Assembly (NCBI RefSeq): GCF_024158035.1
Contig: NZ_JAMZEK010000003.1
Location: 434,001 to 498,000 of the forward strand
DNA from: Dyella lutea
Lineage (GTDB): Bacteria; Pseudomonadota; Gammaproteobacteria; Xanthomonadales; Rhodanobacteraceae
Direction: 5' to 3'
DNA length: 64,000 bases
The position numbers and the translations under genes are program-made. Each line of letters opens with the position of its first letter. The stretch's first letter is position 1. The notes under the pieces are model-generated. The model was not told the origin of the DNA. It did no database searches and saw only the letters and a program-made list of their open reading frames with translations. Of this stretch, positions 55,583 through 64,000 are shown piece by piece.

Positions 55583-56695
55583 ATGCATGAGCAAGTCGAC
55601 GACAACACCGATACCCCGGACCCGGGGCATGGGCACGCAGCGACGCCCCGAACGACAGGGGAACGACTGCGCTGGCCGTTGATGCTCGCGCTGCCGCTGG
55701 CGTTGATCCTGGGCGGCGCGGTCTGGCTCATCGCCGGCAGGCGCTACGTCTCCACGGACGATGCGTTTGTCCGCGCGGCGCGGGATTCGATCAACGCCCG
55801 GGTATCCGGCCAGGTGGTGGAGATCCGGGTGAAGGACAACCAGCGGGTCAGGAAAGGCCAGCTTCTGTTCCGCGTCGATCCGCAGCCGTACCGGATCGCG
55901 GTAGCCCAGGCGCAGGCCCGGCTGGCCAGCGCGCGCCTGCAGATCCGGGCACTGAAGGCGACCTATCGCCAGCAACTGGCGGACTCCCTCTCCGCCCGCG
56001 ACGCGGCCGATTTCGACCGGCGGGAATTCGCGCGCAAGAAAGGCCTGCTCGCATCCAACTTCGCCTCGCGCGCCGCCTATGAGCGGGCCGAGACGGACTT
56101 CAAGGTCGCCCGGCAGCACCTCGCCTCGGTGCAGCAGCAGGTGGCGCGGACCGTGGCCGGCCTGGATGGCGATCCGGACATCGACACCGACAAGCATCCG
56201 GCGGTGCGTGAGGCTCAGGCCCAGTTGGATCGCGCACGACTGGACCTGTCCTATACCCACGTCGTCGCACCCGACGACGGCATCGTGACCCATGTCGATG
56301 ACCTCCAGGTGGGCGACTTCGTCAGCGGCGGGGCGCCGGTCTTTTCGATGATGTCCACCCGCGACGTCTGGATCGAGGCCAATTTCCGCGAGACCGGCCT
56401 GACCCGGATGCGCCCGGGACAGCCGGCCACCGTGGAGGTGGACGCCTATCCCGGGCACCCGTTCCACGCCCACGTGGTCAGCATGAGTCCCGGCACCGGG
56501 TCGGATCTCTCGGTGCTGCCGCCGGAGAATGCCACCGGCAACTGGGTGAAGGTGGTCCAGCGCCTGCCGGTGCGCCTCGAGCTCGATGCCCCCGATGCGC
56601 GCTGGCCGCTGTATTCCGGCATCAGCGTGACCGCGTGGGTGGATACCGGGGCACAACGGAAACCGGCCGGGACCGTCGCGGACGCACGTCTGTGA
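55583..56695 (+). CDS. EmrA/HlyD-type periplasmic adaptor of an efflux pump
   Basis: 370 residues: a cytoplasmic tail, one membrane helix (about 33-52, LMLALPLALILGGAVWLIAG), a lipoyl half-motif (DDAFVRAARDSINARVSGQVVEIRVKDNQRVRKGQLLFRVD), a coiled-coil hairpin (about 110-210), the second lipoyl half (LDLSYTHVVAPDDGIVTHV) and a beta-barrel domain. Connects the inner-membrane MFS pump to the outer-membrane factor. First gene of the operon; the next gene starts inside its stop (GTGA). Confidence 0.92.
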   Translation: MHEQVDDNTDTPDPGHGHAATPRTTGERLRWPLMLALPLALILGGAVWLIAGRRYVSTDDAFVRAARDSINARVSGQVVEIRVKDNQRVRKGQLLFRVDPQPYRIAVAQAQARLASARLQIRALKATYRQQLADSLSARDAADFDRREFARKKGLLASNFASRAAYERAETDFKVARQHLASVQQQVARTVAGLDGDPDIDTDKHPAVREAQAQLDRARLDLSYTHVVAPDDGIVTHVDDLQVGDFVSGGAPVFSMMSTRDVWIEANFRETGLTRMRPGQPATVEVDAYPGHPFHAHVVSMSPGTGSDLSVLPPENATGNWVKVVQRLPVRLELDAPDARWPLYSGISVTAWVDTGAQRKPAGTVADARL

Positions 56696-58188
56696 ACACC
56701 TCCCCTGCCCCGGCCACGACGTCATTTGGCCATCGCGCCATCGTGGCCGCCGCCCTGCTCGCCACCTACATGCAGGCGGTCAACATCTCGCTGCCGAATG
56801 CCGCGGTGCTGCACATCCAGGGCAGCCTGTCGATGACCGACGACGAGATCGGCTGGGTGTTCACCTCCTACATCGCGGCCAGCGCCATCGTCATGCCGCT
56901 GATGCACTGGCTGGCCGCCCGTTTCGGGCGCAAGACCGTGTTTCAGACGTCCATCGTGCTCTTTGGCGTGGCGCTGGTGCTCGACACGCTGGCGACGACA
57001 CCGCTGCAGTTCGTCGCCGCACGCATCTTCCAGGGCGCCGCGGGCGGCACGCTCGCGCCGCTGTCCATGGCGATCCTGCTCGACGAACTGCCGCCGTTGC
57101 GGCACGGGCGGATCGGCATGGTGTGGAGCGTGACCTCGCTGCTCGGCATCCTCAGCGGGCCGGGCATCGGTGGCTGGCTCAGCGAGTATTGCGGCTGGCA
57201 TGCGCTGTTCTGGTTCAGCCTGCCGATGGTCGCGTTCATCCTGCCGGCCATGGGCCTGTACCTGCGCGAAAAGAAGTTCGCCAAGGGTCCGCCGCTGGAC
57301 GTCTTCGGGCTGCTCACTTTCACCCTGGGCGTCGCGGGGCTGCAGATGCTGCTCGATCGCGGCGAGCGCCTGGAATGGTTCGCCTCGACCGAGATCCGGG
57401 TGGAAGCCATCGTCTCGGCGCTGGGCTTCTGGCTGTACATCGTGCATGCACTTACGCGGCACGAGCACTTCCTGCACAAGGCGTTGTTCCGGGACCGCAA
57501 TTTCGGGCTCAGCACGATCATTTTCTTCGCCTTCGGCTTCGTGCTGCTGCCGACGCTGGCGCTGACCTCGCCGATGCTGGAGGAGCTGCTCGGCTACCCG
57601 GCCGACACGGCGGGCTACCTCACGATTCCGCGTGGCGCCGCGCTGATCGGCGCGCTGATCCTGACCTGGCGTGCGCCACGGGTGATCGACAACCGGCTGC
57701 TGGTGGCCTTCGGCATGGCGCTGGTGATCTACGCCAACTGGCGCATGCTCGGTTATTCGCCGCTGATGGATGGCACGCCGGTGATGGTCGCAGGTGCGCT
57801 CCAGGGCGCGGGCCTGGGCATGATGATGCCCGCGCTCACCCGGGAAGCCTTCGGCACGCTGGACCCCAGGTTCCGTGCCGAGGGCACGGTGCTGTTCAAT
57901 CTGTCGCGGCTCTACGGCAGCACGATCGGCGTCGCGATCGTGCAGATCTACTTCTACAACAACACGCAGAGCGTGCACCTGGCGCTGGCCCGGCATCTGC
58001 GCCCCTACGGCGTCGCCGCGCAGGCGACCGGCACGCTCGCGGGGCCGGCGCTCGGCGCGATCAACGAGATGGTCACCGGCCAGGCGGCACTGATCGCGGT
58101 AATCGGCCAGTTCAAGCTGCTGATGCTGGTCATGCTCGCAGCCAGCCCGCTCGTGCTGTTCCTCCGCAAACCCCGCCAACGCCTCTGA
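56692..58188 (+). CDS. EmrB/QacA-type MFS multidrug transporter (DHA2, 14 TM)
   Basis: 498 residues from a GTG that overlaps the adaptor stop. Hydrophobic segments number about 14. Motifs of the DHA2 family are present: NISLPNAAVLHIQGSLSMTDDEIGWVFTSYIAASA in the first helices, LAARFGRKTVF (motif A) and LLGILSGPGIGGWLSEYCGWHALFW (motif C). With the adaptor and NodT gene it forms a tripartite proton-driven exporter of drugs or fatty-acid-like compounds. Confidence 0.93.
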   Translation: MNTSPAPATTSFGHRAIVAAALLATYMQAVNISLPNAAVLHIQGSLSMTDDEIGWVFTSYIAASAIVMPLMHWLAARFGRKTVFQTSIVLFGVALVLDTLATTPLQFVAARIFQGAAGGTLAPLSMAILLDELPPLRHGRIGMVWSVTSLLGILSGPGIGGWLSEYCGWHALFWFSLPMVAFILPAMGLYLREKKFAKGPPLDVFGLLTFTLGVAGLQMLLDRGERLEWFASTEIRVEAIVSALGFWLYIVHALTRHEHFLHKALFRDRNFGLSTIIFFAFGFVLLPTLALTSPMLEELLGYPADTAGYLTIPRGAALIGALILTWRAPRVIDNRLLVAFGMALVIYANWRMLGYSPLMDGTPVMVAGALQGAGLGMMMPALTREAFGTLDPRFRAEGTVLFNLSRLYGSTIGVAIVQIYFYNNTQSVHLALARHLRPYGVAAQATGTLAGPALGAINEMVTGQAALIAVIGQFKLLMLVMLAASPLVLFLRKPRQRL

Positions 58189-58204
58189 CAGGCCGGAGCC
58201 GCAC

Positions 58205-59656
58205 ATGAAACTGTCTGGATCAACCCTTCTCCGGCGCGTCGCCCGGACGGCGCTGTTCGCCGCCCCGGCCCTGCTGCTGTCGGCCTGCATGGTCGGCCCC
58301 GACTTCTCGCGACCGGCCGCACCCGCTTCGCGCCACTACGACCTGCAGGCGGAACGTTCGCTCGCCGCCGGTCGGGTCGATGGCGCGCTGCACATCGCTC
58401 CGGATCGCGCACCCACCGACGACTGGTGGGCGGTGTTCGGCTCGCCGAAGCTGGACCAGCTCATGCGCCAGGCGGTCGCCGGCAACCTGGACCTCGACGC
58501 CGCCGATGCGACCATCGCTCAGGCGAACGAAGCCGTCGCCGCGGCCGGTGGAGCGCTGTGGCCCCAGGTGGATGTAGCCGCCCAGGACGGGCGCCAGCAC
58601 GCCGGACGCGGAAGCACCGCCACCCGGTACGCGATCGGCCCGCAGGTCAGCTTCGATTTCGACCTCTTCGGCGGCAACCGGCGACGGATCGAGGCGCAGG
58701 CGGCGCTGGCCGAACTGCAGCGCCATCGATTCGATGCCGCCTACCTGACCGTGACCGGCGATGTCGCCCGCCAGGCGATCCTGCTTGCCTCGGCGCGGGC
58801 GCAGATGGATGCGCTCGACGAGCTGCTGGCCGACGACCGCAGGAACCTCGAACTGGTCCGCTCCGCCGAGCGCTACGGCAGCGCGACCCAGGTGGACGTT
58901 GCGCTGGCGCAAAGCCAGCTCGCGCAGGATGAAACCTTGCTGCCGCCACTGGCGCAGCAGCGCGATACGGCGCGGCACGCGCTGTCCGTGCTTGCGGGGA
59001 AAGGTCCCGCCGACTGGACGCCGCCGGACTTCGCACTGTCCGATTTCGTGCTGCCGGCCGACCTTCCCCTCACCCTGCCCTCCGAACTCGCGCGTCGACG
59101 CCCGGACATCCTCGAGGCCGAGGCCGAACTCCACGCGGCAAGCGCGGCAATCGGCGTCGCCACGGCGGACCTCTATCCGCACCTGCAGCTCTCAGCGTCG
59201 CTGAGCCGGGCCGGACCGGGCGCAGCCACGCTCTGGGGTGTCGCCGGGGCGTTGACCGCACCGATCTTCCACGGAGGTACCCTCAAGGCGAACCGCCGCG
59301 GCGCCGTCGACGCCTACCAGGCCAGCTTCGCGATCTACCGGCAGACGGTGATCCGCTCGCTGGGTCAGGTGGCCGACCTGTTGCAGGCGATCCATCACGA
59401 CAACGAGGAATACTCGGCGCAGCAGCGCGCATTGGACGCCGCCGGAACCGGCCTGCGGATGAGCCAGGCGGGCTACCGGGCGGGCGAGACCGGCCTGCTG
59501 CAGGTACTCGACGCCCAGCGGGCCTACCAGCGCGCGCGGATAGGGCAGCTCCGCGCGAAGACGGCGCAGTACCTCGACACGGCGCAGCTCTCCGTCGCAC
59601 TGGGTGGCCATTCCGATAGCGCTCTTGCGCGCAGGATGGCCCGCGACAACGAATGA
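58205..59656 (+). CDS. NodT-family outer-membrane efflux lipoprotein
   Basis: 483 residues. Signal peptide with lipobox LLSAC (Cys28), then MVGPDFSRPA, the usual NodT/OprM start. Two repeats of the TolC fold are seen (DWWAVFGSPKLDQLMRQA; LPLTLPSELARRRPDILEAEAELHAA). It supplies the outer-membrane channel for the EmrA/EmrB pair, with 16 bp between genes. Confidence 0.93.
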   Translation: MKLSGSTLLRRVARTALFAAPALLLSACMVGPDFSRPAAPASRHYDLQAERSLAAGRVDGALHIAPDRAPTDDWWAVFGSPKLDQLMRQAVAGNLDLDAADATIAQANEAVAAAGGALWPQVDVAAQDGRQHAGRGSTATRYAIGPQVSFDFDLFGGNRRRIEAQAALAELQRHRFDAAYLTVTGDVARQAILLASARAQMDALDELLADDRRNLELVRSAERYGSATQVDVALAQSQLAQDETLLPPLAQQRDTARHALSVLAGKGPADWTPPDFALSDFVLPADLPLTLPSELARRRPDILEAEAELHAASAAIGVATADLYPHLQLSASLSRAGPGAATLWGVAGALTAPIFHGGTLKANRRGAVDAYQASFAIYRQTVIRSLGQVADLLQAIHHDNEEYSAQQRALDAAGTGLRMSQAGYRAGETGLLQVLDAQRAYQRARIGQLRAKTAQYLDTAQLSVALGGHSDSALARRMARDNE

Positions 59657-59673
59657 TGACCTGGAGAACCGAC

Positions 59674-60615
59674 ATGCAACCTGCAGAACATCTTTACGAA
59701 ACCACCCTCCCGCTGGCCACCGGAGCCGGAACGCTGCCCGCGGTCGGATTCGGCACCCTGATCCGCGATCCCGTCGCGGCCCGAAAGGCGATCCGGGTGG
59801 CGCTGGAGACCGGCTTTCGCCACCTCGACTGCGCCGAGCTGTATCGCAACGAGGACGTGGTCGGCCAGGCGATGCGCGAGGCCTTCGAGGCCGGCACGGT
59901 GAAGCGCGAGGATCTGTTCGTCACCACCAAGCTGTGGAACAACAACCATCGTCCGGAGCGGGTCGGCCCCGCGCTCGAGGCGAGCCTGAAGCGCCTGCAG
60001 CTCGATTACGTGGACGGCTACCTCGTCCACACGCCCTACGCCTTCCAGCCCGGCGACGAGCAGTATCCGACCGACGAAAACGGCCAGCCCGCCTACGACC
60101 GCGAGGTGACACTGGTGGAGACCTGGCGGGCGATGGAGCGGCTGGTCGACGAGGGCAAGTGTCGCTTCATCGGTCTTTCCGACATCCGCCTGGAGCGGCT
60201 GAAGGAGATCGTCGCGGTGGCCCGGATCATGCCTGCCGTGGTGCAGGTGGAATGCCACCCCTACCTGCCCGAGTGGGAACTGCTGGAGTTCTGCCAGGCC
60301 CACGGCATCGTGCTGCTGGCGTTCGCCCCGCTGGGCCACGGCATGGAACCGCGGATCACCGACGACCCGGTGATCCGGGCCATCGCGCAGCGGCTCGACC
60401 GGACGCCGGCACAAGTGGCGCTGGCCTGGGCCGTGCAGCGTGGCAGCGCCCTTTTGACTACATCGACCAACCCCGATCACATCCGGGAAAACTTCGCGAT
60501 CTCGCCCCTGCCCGAAGACGCCATGCAGGAGATGCGCAGCGATATCGAGACGACGTTCCGGCTGAATGCCGTGGTGGATACCGGCGTTCCGGGATTCGTT
60601 CCCAAGGCCGGCTGA
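59674..60615 (+). CDS. Aldo/keto reductase at the end of the efflux operon
   Basis: 313 residues. Catalytic Asp52, Tyr57 (HLDCAELYRNE), Lys86 (TTKLWNN) and the His of YLVHTPYAF are present; the C-terminal NADPH loop reads TTSTNPDHIRENF. GGAG precedes the ATG at 59674, 17 bp after the NodT stop, so it is probably cotranscribed with the pump. It may reduce a toxic carbonyl that the pump also handles. Related to but clearly different from the reductase at 52720. Confidence 0.9.
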   Translation: MQPAEHLYETTLPLATGAGTLPAVGFGTLIRDPVAARKAIRVALETGFRHLDCAELYRNEDVVGQAMREAFEAGTVKREDLFVTTKLWNNNHRPERVGPALEASLKRLQLDYVDGYLVHTPYAFQPGDEQYPTDENGQPAYDREVTLVETWRAMERLVDEGKCRFIGLSDIRLERLKEIVAVARIMPAVVQVECHPYLPEWELLEFCQAHGIVLLAFAPLGHGMEPRITDDPVIRAIAQRLDRTPAQVALAWAVQRGSALLTTSTNPDHIRENFAISPLPEDAMQEMRSDIETTFRLNAVVDTGVPGFVPKAG

Positions 60616-60623
60616 TGCGGCGA

Positions 60624-60650
60624 CCGATGCGGCCGTCGGGGCCGCATCGG
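60624..60650. terminator. Hairpin between convergent genes
   Basis: A perfect 11-bp inverted repeat CCGATGCGGCC with a 5-base loop between the reductase stop and the converging aldehyde dehydrogenase gene. No T-run; a bidirectional terminator by position. Confidence 0.55.
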
Positions 60651-60723
60651 AGTCAGGAGGCTGGATATCCGGCAGCAGAAGCGCTGAACGCCCGGGCCTG
60701 CCGTGTCGGGCGGAGCCGGTGGG

Positions 60724-62115
60724 CTAACCCTCGTAGCGCAGCACGACCATCTTGTCCTGGGACATGTCTTCCATCGAATACGGGATGCCGCCCACGCCGT
60801 AGCCCGATTGCCGGCGACCGGCGAACGGCATCCAGTCGGTGCGGAACGCCGTGTGGTCGTTGACCAGCACCGTGGACGCATCCAGGCGCCGGGCGGCGCG
60901 CATCGCCGGAGCGATGTCGGAGGAGAACACGCTGGCCTGGAACGCAAAAGGCAGCGCATTGGCGGCCTCGATGGCCTGGTCGAGATCACGGTAGCGGTAG
61001 ACGCAGGTGACCGGGCCGAATATCTCCAGCTGCGACACTTTCGCCTCGGTCGGCGGATCGAGCAGCACGGCCGGCGCGAGCGTGGTCTCGGACCGGCGCC
61101 CGCCGCCCACGATCGTCGCACCGGCGGACACCGCTTCCTCGGTCCACGACAGCACGCGATCCGCCTCGCGCGGGGCGATCAGCGGGCCCATCTCGGTGCG
61201 CTCGAGCAATGGGTCGCCCACCCGCAGTGCCTGGACACGGGCGGCCAGCCGCTCGATGAAGCCGTCCGCGATATCCGCATGGACGAAGATGCGCTGGGTG
61301 GACACGCAGACCTGGCCGGCGTGGTAGTACCCGCCCTTCACGATCGGCTCGATGATCGTATCGAGCGGCGCGCTGCGATCGACGATCACCGGCGCGGCGC
61401 CGCCATGCTCGAGCGCGCAGCGCGTCCCGGGCGGCAGCTTGCTGCGCAGATACCAGCCGACCTTGGCCGAGCCGATGAAACTCAGGAACGCCACCCGCGG
61501 ATCGGTCGCCAGACGCTCGGCCAGCGCGTTGTCGTCGGTGATGAAGGTCTGGCACCACGGCTCGTCCAGCCCGGCCTCGCGCAGCAGGTCGACCAGGCCA
61601 ATGCAGGACAAGGGCGTGACGGCCGCCGGCTTGACGATGACCGGGCAACCGACGGCGATCGCCGGTGCCACCTGGTGAACGATGAGGTTCAGCGGATGAT
61701 TGAACGCGGAGATGGCCGCGACCACCCCGATCGGTTCCTTGGTGGTGAAGGCCCAGCGCCCTTCGCTGGCTGGCGTCAGGCCCATCGGGATCTCGCGACC
61801 GGCGAAGGTGCGGATCGCCTCGGCCGCGTTGCGCAATCCGTCGACGGCCCGGATCACTTCCACCGCCGCATCCGGCCACGGCTTGCCGCCCTCGCGGGCG
61901 ATCAGCCGGGTGAAGTGGTCCTGCCGCGTTTCCAGCAGGGCCGCCGCACGTAGAAGGACGGCGCTGCGCTGATGCGGTTTCAGCCACGCGTCGCGGTCGG
62001 CCAGCATGCGACTGGCCGAGGCGAGCTTGGCCTCGAGGGCGGCGGCATCGTCGACGGGCAGCTCCGCAATGAGGGTACGGTCGAATGCCTGCACCACCTG
62101 CAGTGGACGGGTCAT
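60724..62115 (-). CDS. NAD(P)-dependent aldehyde dehydrogenase
   Basis: 463 residues. Catalytic Cys270 (AGQVCVSTQRI) and general base Glu236 (LEHGGAAPVIV) are present, with the cofactor segment FIGSAKVGWYLRSKLP. The N-terminal sequence (LASASRMLADRDAWLKPHQRSAVLLRAAALL) and length resemble the lactaldehyde/succinate-semialdehyde-type short enzymes. Starts 2 bp after the acetolactate-synthase-like gene, with AAGGAGG, so the two are cotranscribed. Confidence 0.93.
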   Translation of the reverse strand: MTRPLQVVQAFDRTLIAELPVDDAAALEAKLASASRMLADRDAWLKPHQRSAVLLRAAALLETRQDHFTRLIAREGGKPWPDAAVEVIRAVDGLRNAAEAIRTFAGREIPMGLTPASEGRWAFTTKEPIGVVAAISAFNHPLNLIVHQVAPAIAVGCPVIVKPAAVTPLSCIGLVDLLREAGLDEPWCQTFITDDNALAERLATDPRVAFLSFIGSAKVGWYLRSKLPPGTRCALEHGGAAPVIVDRSAPLDTIIEPIVKGGYYHAGQVCVSTQRIFVHADIADGFIERLAARVQALRVGDPLLERTEMGPLIAPREADRVLSWTEEAVSAGATIVGGGRRSETTLAPAVLLDPPTEAKVSQLEIFGPVTCVYRYRDLDQAIEAANALPFAFQASVFSSDIAPAMRAARRLDASTVLVNDHTAFRTDWMPFAGRRQSGYGVGGIPYSMEDMSQDKMVVLRYEG

Positions 62116-62117
62116 GA

Positions 62118-63764
62118 TCAGTCCTCCTTCTGGATGGGCAGGCGCTGCTGCAGCTCGTCAACCAGCACGCGCTTGTTTTCCGAGTAGTCGATGGGCACCA
62201 CCACGAGCTGCACGCCCCCATCGGTGAACGCCTTTTCCAGCGTGGAGCGCAATGCGCCGACCGTCTCCACCCGGGTGCCGGTCGCGCCGTAAGCCTTCGC
62301 ATAGGTCACGAAGTCCGGGTTGTCGAAGGTCATGCCGTAGTCGGGGAACGCATCCACCGCCTGCTTCCAGCGGATCATGCCGAAGGCACGATCCTCGATG
62401 ACCAGCACCACCAGGTCGAGCTTGAGCCGGACGGCGGTCTCGAGCTCCTGGCTGTTCATCATGAAGCCGCCGTCGCCGCACACGGCCATCACCCGGCGCC
62501 CGGGATACAGCATCGCGGCCATGATGGCCGAGGGCAGGCCCGCGCCCATGGTCGCCAGCGCGTTGTCGAGCAGGAGCGTGTTGGCGACCTGCGTGCGGTA
62601 ATTGCGCGCGAACCAGATCTTGTACATGCCGTTGTCGAGGGCGAGGATGCCGTCGGCCGGCATGACCTCGCGCACGTCGTGCACCAGCCGCTGCGGCGTG
62701 AAGCGGTCCTCGGTGGCGCGCGCGGCGACCCGGCTCAGGATCCCCTCCCGCAGCGGCAGCAGCGCCCGGGCATGCGGGATGTGTCCTTCGACGCGATCGG
62801 CCAGTTGCCGCAGCGACGGCCCCAGGTCACCGACCACCTCGGCCTGGGGGAAGTAGACCTGCTCGACATGCGCGGGCTCGTAGCCGATGTGCACCACCTG
62901 CGGCCCCTTGGCGCCCATCAGGAACGGCGGCTTTTCGACCGTGTCGTGACCGATGGTGACGATCAGGTCCGCCCGTTCGATCGCCTCGTGCACATAGTCG
63001 CGTTCGGAAAGCGCCGCGGTGCCCATGTACAGCTCGGTGCCGCCCGGCACCGTGCCCTTGCCCATCTGCGTGGTGAAGTACGGGATGCCGGTGCGCAGGA
63101 CGAACGTTGCGAGATCGGACGAGGAGCGCGGACGCGACGCCGCCGCGCCCAGCATCAGCAGCGGCGCCTGCGCCTGCATGATCAGCTGCGCGGCACGCTC
63201 GATGGATTCGGCGCTCGCCACGGGCAGCTCGATCGGATGCGCCGGGATCAGCGCGATCTCTTCGCACGACTCCGCGGCGATGTCCTCGGGCAACTCGAGC
63301 AGCACCGGTCCGGGCCGTTCCTCCGCGGCGACGCGGAACGCCTCGCGCACCATCGCAGGGATCATGGTGGGCGAGACGATCTGCCGCGACAGCTTGGTCA
63401 GCGGCCGCATCGTGGCGATCACGTCGACGATCTGGAACCGCGCCTGCCGGGACGATCGGATCGCCTTCTGGCCGGTGATCATGATCATCGGCATGGCACC
63501 GAGGAGTGCGTACCCGGCCCCAGTCGCCAGGTTCAGCGCACCGGGCCCGAGCGTGGTGATGCAGACCCCGGGCTTGCCGGTGAGCCGGCCATAGGTCGCC
63601 GCCATGAAGGCCGCCGCCTGTTCGTGCCGGGTCAGCACCAGCTGGATCGACGACTTGCGAATGGACTCGACCAGGTCGAGGTTTTCCTCGCCGGGGATCC
63701 CGAAGATGCGCTCCACGCCCTCGTTCTCGAGCGCGGCGACGAACAGATCCGAAGCTTTCAACAT
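62118..63764 (-). CDS. Acetolactate-synthase-like ThDP-dependent enzyme (catabolic, large subunit type)
   Basis: 548 residues. ThDP glutamate Glu48 (LTRHEQAAAFM), central domain (about 190-330), and the ThDP/Mg motif CGDGGFMMNSQELETA near 430. No regulatory-subunit gene is adjacent, and no alsD-type decarboxylase, so a strict acetoin pathway is not supported. The partner aldehyde dehydrogenase and the VOC gene suggest breakdown of an oxo-acid or aldehyde. GGAGATAG precedes the ATG. It may also be another enzyme of the same fold, such as a decarboxylase or lyase. Confidence 0.85.
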   Translation of the reverse strand: MLKASDLFVAALENEGVERIFGIPGEENLDLVESIRKSSIQLVLTRHEQAAAFMAATYGRLTGKPGVCITTLGPGALNLATGAGYALLGAMPMIMITGQKAIRSSRQARFQIVDVIATMRPLTKLSRQIVSPTMIPAMVREAFRVAAEERPGPVLLELPEDIAAESCEEIALIPAHPIELPVASAESIERAAQLIMQAQAPLLMLGAAASRPRSSSDLATFVLRTGIPYFTTQMGKGTVPGGTELYMGTAALSERDYVHEAIERADLIVTIGHDTVEKPPFLMGAKGPQVVHIGYEPAHVEQVYFPQAEVVGDLGPSLRQLADRVEGHIPHARALLPLREGILSRVAARATEDRFTPQRLVHDVREVMPADGILALDNGMYKIWFARNYRTQVANTLLLDNALATMGAGLPSAIMAAMLYPGRRVMAVCGDGGFMMNSQELETAVRLKLDLVVLVIEDRAFGMIRWKQAVDAFPDYGMTFDNPDFVTYAKAYGATGTRVETVGALRSTLEKAFTDGGVQLVVVPIDYSENKRVLVDELQQRLPIQKED

Positions 63765-63838
63765 GACCTATCTCCAAAGATAGCCAGGCGGCCCGGTGCG
63801 CCTCGTGCGAGCCGCCGCCGGGATCCCGGCATGGGCTT

Positions 63839-64000
63839 TCATCCCGCCGGCGTGCAGACCAGCTCGATGCGCGCGCCACCGGGCTCGCGGATCATGCAGT
63901 GCACCCTTGGCCCCTTGCCTACCGGCTCGGGGGCGAACTCGACCACGACATCCGGCCAGCCCGACACCCGCGCGTGGAGATCCGAAAGGACATCGAGGTC
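63839..64000 (-). CDS. VOC-family (glyoxalase/bleomycin resistance-like) protein, 5' part outside window
   Basis: The last 53 codons of a gene entering from the right: DLDVLSDLHARVSGWPDVVV, then VHCMIREPGGARIELVCTPAG and stop. The end strand with Glu in RIEL is typical of the metal-binding C-terminal half of VOC proteins. It ends 74 bp before the acetolactate-synthase-like gene and probably heads that operon. Confidence 0.75.
   Translation of the reverse strand, partial: DLDVLSDLHARVSGWPDVVVEFAPEPVGKGPRVHCMIREPGGARIELVCTPAG

Noticed and set aside
56722-58290. 522-codon minus-strand frame opposite the EmrB-type transporter
   Set aside because: Gln/Arg/His-rich shadow of a membrane-protein gene; no membrane segments or family features.
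60724-63764. Acetoin (butanediol) operon
   Set aside because: An acetolactate-synthase-like gene is present, but there is no acetolactate decarboxylase or LysR regulator; the partner is an aldehyde dehydrogenase.

Overview
The window is high-GC, gene-dense gammaproteobacterial DNA. Gene content and protein style fit the order Xanthomonadales, most likely Rhodanobacteraceae (a Rhodanobacter/Dyella/Luteibacter-like soil or plant-associated bacterium). Pointers are the large Xanthomonas-type TonB receptor next to xyloglucan enzymes, the attC sequences, and the NodT/EmrAB efflux genes. This is inferred from families only; no 16S or other marker is present.

Layout. (1) 1-2450: lower-GC remnant of a chromosomal integron, with five minus-strand cassette genes (one cut by the window edge) separated by near-identical 56-57 bp attC sites; no integrase is visible. 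(2) 2779-15996: a minus-strand xyloglucan utilisation operon (TonB receptor, GH74, GH35, GH3, GH31, SGNH esterase), with ATGA stop/start overlaps at two of its five junctions. The GH74 enzyme should cut the polymer, the receptor should import oligosaccharides, and the remaining enzymes should strip galactose, xylose, glucose and possibly acetyl groups in the periplasm. (3) 16631-19763: a TPR-GGDEF diguanylate cyclase, then a split borosin pair: an OphMA/SonM-type peptide backbone N-methyltransferase with a separate small precursor-like peptide. (4) 19764-21007: a scar with a frame-broken gene remnant abutting an N-terminally truncated SnoaL-like cyclase. (5) 21200-24643: ECF sigma factor, anti-sigma factor, secreted Y-x-[FWY]-x-x-D repeat protein, DUF3034 protein and an exported truncated globin.

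(6) 24850-50667 is the centrepiece: a 22-gene, one-direction extracellular contractile injection system (eCIS). It has one sheath, one tube, a complete baseplate, spike and PAAR-like tip, the AAA+ ATPase, a DUF4255 tail terminator, two DUF4157 metalloprotease-type proteins (one with a second HExxH, one with an OmpA-like tail), a papain-like protease and an M15 peptidoglycan peptidase. No tape-measure or separate fibre gene is visible. An exact sigma-54 -24/-12 promoter lies just before the first gene, and a sigma-54 enhancer-binding protein (50940-51926) is encoded immediately upstream. A 16-bp inverted repeat (GGGTC-N6-GACCC) lies exactly 64 bp upstream of that promoter. It lies the same 64 bp upstream of a second, opposite-facing sigma-54 promoter at 52342-52356, which drives no recognisable protein. 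This looks like a two-promoter regulon of the eCIS activator that includes an unknown short RNA.

(7) 52720-64000: housekeeping and accessory genes. These are two aldo/keto reductases, a small hypothetical protein, the mismatch-specific uracil-DNA glycosylase Mug, a TetR regulator divergent from an EmrA/EmrB/NodT efflux operon with overlapping promoters, and an operon of a VOC protein (cut by the window edge), an acetolactate-synthase-like ThDP enzyme and an aldehyde dehydrogenase. No tRNA, rRNA, CRISPR array or insertion sequence was found.
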